From assembly GCA_002697825.1 (NCBI GenBank), contig NZYH01000046.1, forward strand, positions 5,739 through 12,869: DNA of 7,131 nucleotides, read 5' to 3'. The position numbers and the translations under genes are program-made. This document shows, in pieces, positions 1 through 5,440 of this stretch. Each line of letters opens with the position of its first letter. Position 1 is the stretch's first letter. The notes beneath the pieces were generated by a model that saw only the letters and a list, made by a program, of their open reading frames with translations, was not told where the DNA came from and searched no databases. Origin of the DNA: Nitrospina sp. GTDB lineage: Bacteria > Nitrospinota > Nitrospinia > Nitrospinales > VA-1.

Positions 1-497
1 CTTAGTATTGCATATTTGGGACCAAGCAAAATTTTACATTTTTTTGGAACTAAATTGGTATAAGCACTTTTCATATTGATATGTAATCCCTGATCAATAA
101 TGAGATCACAATCATGTTTCCTATTATTGAGATCATCTACCACTATTATCTTATTCACAAGTTGTCTCAATGATTTTTCCCATCTAAATCCTAGACTATA
201 ATTATCCACTAATAATAAATCAATTTTCTTATTAATTTTTTTGAGTATTTTTTTTGTCTGTTCTAAATCGTACATCTCGTTAATTTTTTTCAAACCAATT
301 TTTTTATTTTTAATATAAATAACCTTATGACCATTTTTTAAAAATAATTGACTTAGATTATTTCTCTCTCTATTTGAAATAACATATACATTATAATCAT
401 ATTTTTTCATTTCATTCGCAATGGTTAAACATCTCATTGCATGGCCAAATCCAATTACATTTCCTGAATCAACTCTAATTACAATTTGTTTTTTCAT
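1..497 (-). CDS. pseG: PseG-like UDP-sugar hydrolase, N-terminal part (runs off the left edge)
   Basis: This reading frame starts at an ATG at 497 and stays open to base 1, giving 165 codons with the 3' part missing. PseG removes UDP from UDP-2,4-diacetamido-2,4,6-trideoxy-beta-L-altropyranose in cytoplasmic pseudaminic acid synthesis. The fragment shows the family's landmarks in order: RVDSGNVIGFGHAMRCL at 8-24, with His19 matching the catalytic histidine in the GxGH...RC motif; LLLVDNYSLGFRWE near 95-110; IVVDDLNNRKHDCDLIIDQG near 120-140; and LLGPKYAIL at the end. These match the GT-B-fold N-terminal half, which carries the active-site base. The gene diverges from the condensing-enzyme gene across a 99-base gap and has a TATA-like box about 28 bases before its ATG. 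A related hydrolase acting on another UDP-sugar is possible, so the family is secure but the substrate is inferred. Confidence 0.88.
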   Translation of the reverse strand, partial: MKKQIVIRVDSGNVIGFGHAMRCLTIANEMKKYDYNVYVISNRERNNLSQLFLKNGHKVIYIKNKKIGLKKINEMYDLEQTKKILKKINKKIDLLLVDNYSLGFRWEKSLRQLVNKIIVVDDLNNRKHDCDLIIDQGLHINMKSAYTNLVPKKCKILLGPKYAIL

Positions 498-520
498 ATT
501 TTATTATTTTTTTTATGTAC

Positions 521-530
521 AAAAATATAA
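521..530 (-). promoter_or_regulatory. TATA-like box of the pseG-like gene
   Basis: Read on the minus strand this is TTATATTTTT, centred about 28 bases before the ATG at 497. An archaeal TATA box sits about 26-30 bases before the transcription start, so this spacing fits a leaderless message. The background is so AT-rich that a chance match is quite possible. Confidence 0.35.
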
Positions 531-596
531 CGTATCATTGTTTCAAAAGAATGAAAAATATGCAAGACTAATTAAGATCAATTCTTCATTTTTTAT

Positions 597-1757
597 ATGG
601 GTGATGATGTTTCAATTTACGGTCTAGAAGTTGACTATCCTGAGAATGAATACTCAACAAATTCATTATTGGAACTAATGGGTGATAAACTCTCTAATCA
701 AGTTCAAGATAATATTAGACAATTAGGTGTTGAAAAAAGATGTTTCATTAGACCAATTGAGTACTATATCGGTAATGATTCTAATTTGGAAAACATCAAT
801 TTTAATGCAGAACCAATTTCGGATTTATCTGCCAAGGTAGCTAAAACCTGTATTTCAAAATTGGGTCTTAACCCAAATGAAATAACATGTCTTGTCACCG
901 CATCTGAAAATAATGATTATCAGAGTCCTGGATTGGCTCCAATTTTAGTTACTAAAATTGGACTTTCTAATTATGTCCCTCATTACAATTTACAAGGTAC
1001 AGCATGCTCAACTTTACCAAAGCTCTTAGAATTAGGAAAAAGTTTAGTAAAAAATGATGATGATGTAATTTTATTTGTTATCTCTGGGTGCAATTCTGGT
1101 TGGTATCTTCCTCATTTACGTGAAAAAGTTCCTATAGTAAACCCAAAAGAAACGTCAGAAGGTTTTGATAAAAATCAACTAGTTGACAAATGGGTTTCAA
1201 CAATGTTTTCATTTCTATTTGGTGATGGTGTTTGTGCATTTGTCATGAAAAAATCAAACGATACAAAAAATTCTATTAAAATAGGGAAAATTACTCATGC
1301 AGTTAATTTTGATAGTACTGATTACAAAAAAGCTAGTGTAAGACTAATCGGCAATGATCAAAATAGACTTTATTCATATCATTTAACTGCTGAAAATGAT
1401 ATTTTACCTCGTTCATTAAATTATTGTAAAAAAGTTCTAATGAAATCATTAAACAAAGATGAATCACAATTTGATCCTGATTCTTCTAAATCATTTTTCT
1501 CAAACCAAAAGAAAGTCATGATTCACACTGGAAGTTTAAAAATACTTGATGGTTTTAGAAATTTATTTGAATTAGAAATGGATCAAATTCAAGAATCATA
1601 TGATACTCTAAGTCAATATGGAAATCTTACCGGTGTTAGTATTCCTACTGTAATTAACAAGGCTTTCGTCCAAAATCAAAATATTTCTGGAAATGGATTA
1701 TTGATAGGAATAACTATGGGCTTTGGTCTTGACGTTGTTGAAGTTGAAAAATTATAA
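597..1757 (+). CDS. 3-oxoacyl-ACP synthase III / type III polyketide synthase-like condensing enzyme
   Basis: This thiolase-fold enzyme should load an acyl group on a cysteine and condense it with a malonyl-type or acetyl-type thioester. The full KAS III/chalcone-synthase triad is visible: Cys137 in QGTACSTLPKL, His310 in MIHTGSLKIL, and Asn343 in QYGNLTGVSIP. Other family marks are the FLFGDGVCAFVM strand near 206-217 and the closing GITMGFGLDVVEVEKL. At 386 residues it is nearer the length of chalcone-synthase-like enzymes than of FabH (about 320). The ATG at 597 is chosen because an in-frame stop lies at 573-575 and the protein then opens with the usual IYGLEVDYPENEYSTNSLLE. No acyl carrier protein gene is visible nearby, so the acceptor may be a CoA ester. 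It ends two bases from the convergent SDR gene. The product is unknown; supply of an acyl group for sugar decoration is an inference from context. Confidence 0.85.
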   Translation: MGDDVSIYGLEVDYPENEYSTNSLLELMGDKLSNQVQDNIRQLGVEKRCFIRPIEYYIGNDSNLENINFNAEPISDLSAKVAKTCISKLGLNPNEITCLVTASENNDYQSPGLAPILVTKIGLSNYVPHYNLQGTACSTLPKLLELGKSLVKNDDDVILFVISGCNSGWYLPHLREKVPIVNPKETSEGFDKNQLVDKWVSTMFSFLFGDGVCAFVMKKSNDTKNSIKIGKITHAVNFDSTDYKKASVRLIGNDQNRLYSYHLTAENDILPRSLNYCKKVLMKSLNKDESQFDPDSSKSFFSNQKKVMIHTGSLKILDGFRNLFELEMDQIQESYDTLSQYGNLTGVSIPTVINKAFVQNQNISGNGLLIGITMGFGLDVVEVEKL

Positions 1758-1759
1758 TA

Positions 1760-2506
1760 TTATTTTAAACTAGCGCCACCATCAACAATCAAAACTGAAC
1801 CAGTAGTCCATGATGAATCATCTGAGGCAAAATACAATATTGCATTAGCAATATCTTTTCCGTTTCCAATTCTTCCCAATGGATGTTGTAATACCGCTTT
1901 TTTTCGTTTTTCAGAAGAATTTAACCATAATTTTTTTGTCATATCTGTATCTACAACTGCTGCACAAACACAATTAACTCTAATTTTGTCTTTAGCATAT
2001 TCTACTGCCCATGCTTTCGTTAACATTACTAAAGCAGATTTTGATGCTGTATATGCATCTGCATAAAAATTTTCAAATGATCTAATTCCTGCATCCGATG
2101 ACATGTTAATAATACTCCCACCACTTTTCATCATATGTGGAATAACTGCCTTAGTAAATCTGAATGAACCATTTAGATTTACATCTATTACTTCATTCCA
2201 TTCTTTTTCTGATATGTTATGTAATTTTTTAAATTTTGGAAATACTCCTGCATTGTTAATTAGAACATCTATTTTCCCAAATTTTTTAATAATCTTTTTA
2301 ATAACTTTCTCTACATCTGAATTATTCCGAATATCACCTTTGACATAAAAAACATCTCCTAATTCTTTTGAGGTTTTTTTTAACATTGACTCGTTTTTTG
2401 AAGTAATGATGATTTTAGCACCTTCTTTCACAAATAATTCTGCAATACTTTTCCCAATACCTCTACTTCCTCCTGTAATTAGAACGATTTTTCCTTTTAG
2501 TCGCAT
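1760..2506 (-). CDS. SDR-family NAD(P)-dependent oxidoreductase (FabG-like)
   Basis: This is a classical short-chain dehydrogenase/reductase of normal length (248 residues), a cytoplasmic Rossmann-fold enzyme that interconverts a carbonyl and an alcohol. Visible motifs are the nucleotide loop TGGSRGIG at 11-18, NNAG at 84-87, Asn110 in DVNLNG, the catalytic Ser137 in INMSSDAG, and Tyr152/Lys156 in AYTASKSA. The C-terminal VDGG at 241-244 is typical of FabG-like members. All tetrad residues are present, so it should be active. Its ATG lies nine bases after the stop of the upstream GNAT gene, so the two are probably one transcription unit. Substrate cannot be read from sequence. Two context-based options are a 3-oxoacyl thioester made by the neighbouring condensing enzyme, or a keto-sugar. 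Confidence 0.9.
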   Translation of the reverse strand: MRLKGKIVLITGGSRGIGKSIAELFVKEGAKIIITSKNESMLKKTSKELGDVFYVKGDIRNNSDVEKVIKKIIKKFGKIDVLINNAGVFPKFKKLHNISEKEWNEVIDVNLNGSFRFTKAVIPHMMKSGGSIINMSSDAGIRSFENFYADAYTASKSALVMLTKAWAVEYAKDKIRVNCVCAAVVDTDMTKKLWLNSSEKRKKAVLQHPLGRIGNGKDIANAILYFASDDSSWTTGSVLIVDGGASLK

Positions 2507-2515
2507 ATCGATAAT

Positions 2516-3187
2516 TTATTGTAATATCTTATAATCTATCCTACCAAATTTCTCCAACAATTCTTCTTTAGTAATTTCTATTGCTGTCATCTCTCTTTCT
2601 CCATCATTTTTTTCTGCTTTAGTCCATCTCCATCCTTCATCCATAGGAATTTTATTCATTGTAAATTTAGAAATTTTTTTCCAACCACATTTCAAATGAA
2701 CTTTCATCATTGATTCATTATCAGAAAATAACTCTCCAAATATTTTTCTGCTTTCCAATGATTCAAAAATCCATCTCAAGTATACTTTTTCTATAACTGT
2801 CATCAATCCTGGAAAATTCAAGTCTGGAGATTTTATCATACTTGTAAATACCACCAAATCATTATCTTTTGGATGAATTCCGTGACCAATGTTTCCAACT
2901 TTTTTATCATCTAGGTATATCATAAACTGAATTCTTGTAGGATCTCCCAAAATATCACTTTCAATCCATTTCTTAGTTTTTTCTGTTGTAATTTCAAAAA
3001 TTGAAAAATAATTGTCTCTGTATACTTTTCTCCATTCACTCATCAACTTTACTGTTTCATCTGATGTATCGACTAACTTTAGTATGATTTTCTTTTTTTC
3101 ATAAAATATCTCAATAAAATCTGTCTGTCCTAGATTTTTTATTCTCATCAATTCATTTCTATAATTTTCATGAAACTTATCACTCAT
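2516..3187 (-). CDS. GNAT-family N-acyltransferase, PseH-like
   Basis: This 223-residue protein resembles PseH-type GNAT enzymes, which acylate the 4-amino group of a UDP-amino-sugar from an acyl-CoA. The pattern fits in order: a WRKVYRDNYFS stretch near 52-62, the EITTEKTKKWIES helix near 65-77, the FMIYLDDKKVGNIG strands at 88-101, and the C-terminal FSDNESMMKVHLKCGWKK at 154-171, which is the usual N...Y.K.GF acyl-CoA-side motif. The acyl-CoA pyrophosphate loop, normally Q/RxxGxG/A, is poorly conserved: the corresponding SPDLNFPGLMT (120-130) keeps only one glycine. A tail of about 30 charged residues follows the GNAT core. The gene starts a probable two-gene unit with the SDR and has a TATA-like box about 28 bases upstream. 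PseH function is inferred from resemblance and from pseG nearby; another amino-sugar N-acyltransferase is the main alternative. Confidence 0.75.
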   Translation of the reverse strand: MSDKFHENYRNELMRIKNLGQTDFIEIFYEKKKIILKLVDTSDETVKLMSEWRKVYRDNYFSIFEITTEKTKKWIESDILGDPTRIQFMIYLDDKKVGNIGHGIHPKDNDLVVFTSMIKSPDLNFPGLMTVIEKVYLRWIFESLESRKIFGELFSDNESMMKVHLKCGWKKISKFTMNKIPMDEGWRWTKAEKNDGEREMTAIEITKEELLEKFGRIDYKILQ

Positions 3188-3209
3188 ATTTACTCATATC
3201 TTTGTATGC

Positions 3210-3220
3210 TAATATTTTTA
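3210..3220 (-). promoter_or_regulatory. TATA-like box for the GNAT-SDR unit
   Basis: The minus strand reads TAAAAATATTA, centred about 28 bases before the ATG at 3187, the same spacing as for the pseG-like gene. It lies in the 67-base gap between divergent genes. Evidence is position and composition only. Confidence 0.35.
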
Positions 3221-3225
3221 TCGTC

Positions 3226-3240
3226 AAAAATTTTATTATT
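3226..3240 (+). promoter_or_regulatory. TATA-like AT-rich stretch before the UDP-sugar-dehydrogenase-like gene
   Basis: The run AAAAATTTTATTATT lies roughly 15-29 bases before the ATG at 3255, where a TATA box would sit for a leaderless archaeal message. It shares the 67-base gap with the opposite-facing GNAT promoter. This is a weak call because of the AT-rich background. Confidence 0.25.
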
Positions 3241-3254
3241 CTTATTAGAAAAAA

Positions 3255-4004
3255 ATGAAAAAAGATATCGTAGTTGGTTTAGGCGAAATTGGAATGCCAA
3301 TTTATAAAATGCTATCAAAGTCTTTTCCAGTTGAAGGTATAGATAAAAATACAAAACTAATCAATGTAAAAAAGAAGAATTCTTTAAAATCATATGATGT
3401 TGATTTAATTCATTTTTGTATACCGTATAACAAAATGTTTGAAAGAACGGTCTATGACTATAGTAAAAAATTTTCGCCCATTGCAATTGTAATCCATTCT
3501 ACTGTAAAACCAAACACCAGTTCAAATATACAAAAAAAACTGACAATGCCTGTAATTTATAGTCCTATTCGAGGTGTTCATAAAAGAATGATGAGTGATC
3601 TAAAAAGATATAGTAAGTTTTTTGCTACTGACATTTCACATCCTGAATCTAAAAAAATTTCAAATCACTATGTAAAAAAACTAACAAAACTTGGAATTAA
3701 ATCCAAAAAAATTTCATCCACCCTAACTCTTGAATTATCAAAAATAATTGTTGATACATCTTACTATGGTTGGTTGATAAATTATGCACAACTTTCAAAA
3801 ATTATTGCTGATAAATTTGGTGTAGATTATGATGAAATGTGGGATTTTTCTGATGAAATTCATAAATTTTTAAAAAATAGACCAAAAATGTTCCCTGGAT
3901 TTATTGGAGGACATTGTGTCATTCCAAATCTTGAGCTAATTGATGAGCAATCTCTTAAGCAAATTTCTAAAATTAATCAATATTTTGAAAAAAATCAAAA
4001 ATAA
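3255..4004 (+). CDS. Short UDP-glucose/GDP-mannose dehydrogenase-like NAD-binding protein
   Basis: The protein looks like the N-terminal and central parts of the UDP-sugar 6-dehydrogenase superfamily, but has only 249 residues against about 400-450. Visible parts are the dinucleotide loop GLGEIG at 8-13 with Asp30 as likely ribose-binding residue, HSTVKPNTS at 81-89, TLELSKIIVDT at 158-168 carrying the Glu160/Lys163 pair of the central helix, and PGFIGGHCVIPN at 214-225. The last matches the GGHC motif whose cysteine (Cys221) forms the thioester in UDP-ManNAc dehydrogenases. The protein stops soon after, so the C-terminal UDP-sugar-binding domain is absent. There is no frameshift sign: the stop is followed within seven bases by the next gene's end. 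It may be a compact dehydrogenase for a different substrate; substrate and product are unknown. Confidence 0.75.
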   Translation: MKKDIVVGLGEIGMPIYKMLSKSFPVEGIDKNTKLINVKKKNSLKSYDVDLIHFCIPYNKMFERTVYDYSKKFSPIAIVIHSTVKPNTSSNIQKKLTMPVIYSPIRGVHKRMMSDLKRYSKFFATDISHPESKKISNHYVKKLTKLGIKSKKISSTLTLELSKIIVDTSYYGWLINYAQLSKIIADKFGVDYDEMWDFSDEIHKFLKNRPKMFPGFIGGHCVIPNLELIDEQSLKQISKINQYFEKNQK

Positions 4005-4008
4005 AAAT
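3988..4008 (-). terminator. T-rich tract after the aminopeptidase-like gene
   Basis: On the minus strand, starting three bases after the stop at 4011, the transcript would read T5-A-T5-GA-T7. Archaeal RNA polymerase terminates at such T runs without needing a hairpin. The tract also encodes the Lys/Asn-rich end of the opposite gene, so its T richness could be incidental. Confidence 0.35.
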
Positions 4009-4010
4009 AC

Positions 4011-5381
4011 TTAAATTTTTTTTAAAAGATTTTCCTTTTCTAATATTTCTGCAGATTTTTTTATCACTTTCAATTCGATATTTGAGAGTTCTGAAATATC
4101 TTCTAGTGAATGATTACCATCAGAAAAATTAAGAATCCACAAATATGATAGTTGATTAAAAATTTCTTTATCCGAATCAGCAGATGTTCCCCCGATTTTT
4201 CTATATAGCCCCCTTTTGCCCAACTGTGGTTCACATTTTGGAAATTGGTTCAAATACACGATACCTTTCTCTTTCTTTTTTATGATATTGTCTTTATTTT
4301 GATTTTTTTGATTTTTTTTATTTTTATTTAATTGCATAATTATTTCAAAATACATTTCAAATGTTTCAGCTAAAGCTTTTTCTGAAATTATTGAAAAATT
4401 ATCTGCTGAACTATGATATTCTGGAAATTCAAGATATTTGTTATCAGATCTATATAAAGAACCAACTGGTAAATTTATCCCTGGAGAACAAAACTGTCTC
4501 TCATCACTACCATACGGAAAAAAATCTACAATTTGATTATCAAATTTTGAATTTTTTAATACATTCATTACTGTTTCATCAATTACGTTATTACCCATTC
4601 TAGTTTTTTTATAGGTAAATTTAGCGGATGTTCCAAGACAAGTTGCGACTAAACCATGTTTAATTCGCATTAAATTTTTTTCATTCTTGGATATCCACGT
4701 TATTGCGCCAATGGTCTCTGGAATAAATAGAAATCTGATTGAATAATAATTCTTAATTTCCTGAATTCTTTTTGCCAAATACGTTACGAGTACTACTCCT
4801 GATAAATTATCATTACATAATGATGGGTGACATACATAACATGTTATCAAAATCTCTTCATCAGTTTCTCCAGGAACTAAAAATTCACCATAAGTTAAAG
4901 AACCTGTTTCAAGTTTAGAGTCAATTAATACTTCGTATTTATCATCCTTTAATTCAGAAAGTTGTTTATGGCTCATACAGAAGCCCCAATTCTCATCATA
5001 ATATGATGTGTGATATGGAATTAAATCTGGTTTCTTTGGTAATGTACGCACATGTTCTTTTAATTCTTTTAATGAAATGTTCTTGTGAATTGGTGTACTA
5101 TAGCTAACAACATGTAAATTTAATTTTTGAAAATCTATAATTTTTTCTCCACTAGATGTTTTGATATATGCATCGTTAATATTCCATTCTTTAGGAATTT
5201 TCCAATCAAAAATTTTTTCACCAGTTTTTACTTCATGAATTTCTATTGGTATTTCTTTTGAAATTATTTCAAGTGTTTTTCTAACTCCATTTCCTGTAAT
5301 ACTTCTACAAATTGGGAATAACACATTCATCAAATCATACATTTTTTTACCTATGTTAGATGAATTATCTTCGAGTTCCAT
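4011..5381 (-). CDS. DUF4910/DUF2172 aminopeptidase-like zinc hydrolase with C-terminal winged helix
   Basis: This 456-residue protein matches the aminopeptidase-like family often found in polysaccharide clusters. Its strongest signatures are LFPICRSITGNGVRKTL (21-37), FDWKIPKEWNINDAYI (58-73), YGEFLVPG (164-171), CHPSLCNDNLSG (184-195), FIPETIGAITW (219-229), FPYGSDERQFCSPG (288-301) and YHSSADN (322-328). By analogy with M28-type peptidases, His185, Asp191, Glu222 and His323 are likely metal ligands. Residues 352-372 form a Lys/Asn/Gln linker, after which about 85 residues end in a winged-helix-like segment (DGNHSLEDISEL...EKENLLKKI). No signal peptide is seen, so it is cytoplasmic. Family function is not established; amide cleavage or deacylation of a sugar intermediate is a guess from context. 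It lies 59 bases downstream of the CMAH-like gene on the same strand and may be co-transcribed. Confidence 0.87.
   Translation of the reverse strand: MELEDNSSNIGKKMYDLMNVLFPICRSITGNGVRKTLEIISKEIPIEIHEVKTGEKIFDWKIPKEWNINDAYIKTSSGEKIIDFQKLNLHVVSYSTPIHKNISLKELKEHVRTLPKKPDLIPYHTSYYDENWGFCMSHKQLSELKDDKYEVLIDSKLETGSLTYGEFLVPGETDEEILITCYVCHPSLCNDNLSGVVLVTYLAKRIQEIKNYYSIRFLFIPETIGAITWISKNEKNLMRIKHGLVATCLGTSAKFTYKKTRMGNNVIDETVMNVLKNSKFDNQIVDFFPYGSDERQFCSPGINLPVGSLYRSDNKYLEFPEYHSSADNFSIISEKALAETFEMYFEIIMQLNKNKKNQKNQNKDNIIKKKEKGIVYLNQFPKCEPQLGKRGLYRKIGGTSADSDKEIFNQLSYLWILNFSDGNHSLEDISELSNIELKVIKKSAEILEKENLLKKI
4016..4023 (+). terminator. T8 run after the UDP-sugar-dehydrogenase-like gene
   Basis: A run of eight T's begins 12 bases after the stop at 4002-4004, inside the 3' end of the convergent gene. 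It fits an archaeal T-tract terminator for the plus-strand message. Together with the minus-strand tract at 3988-4008 it would separate the two convergent genes. There is no hairpin support. Confidence 0.35.
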
Positions 5382-5440
5382 TTTTTGATTACTTGATAAT
5401 GAAATTTACTATCAGTTAAAAAACATACTAATAATTTTTA

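Noticed and set aside
421..627. A plus-strand 68-codon frame with a hydrophobic middle
   Set aside because: It lies opposite the N-terminus of the PseG-like gene and overlaps the condensing-enzyme start; its hydrophobic run comes from AT-rich codons.
1754..1763. Perfect 10-base palindrome ATAATATTAT across the two convergent stop codons
   Set aside because: It is all A/T, has no loop, and arises from two facing TAA stops; chance is the simplest explanation.
2103..2348. A plus-strand 81-codon frame
   Set aside because: It is antisense to the SDR core, whose motifs are continuous across the region.
4266..4328. T-rich repeated stretch resembling a tandem repeat
   Set aside because: On the minus strand it encodes a Lys/Asn/Gln-rich linker inside the aminopeptidase-like protein; the units are irregular and there is no sign of a mobile or CRISPR repeat.
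4361..4603. A plus-strand 80-codon frame
   Set aside because: It is antisense to conserved blocks of the aminopeptidase-like gene, including YHSSADN and the DERQFCSPG block.
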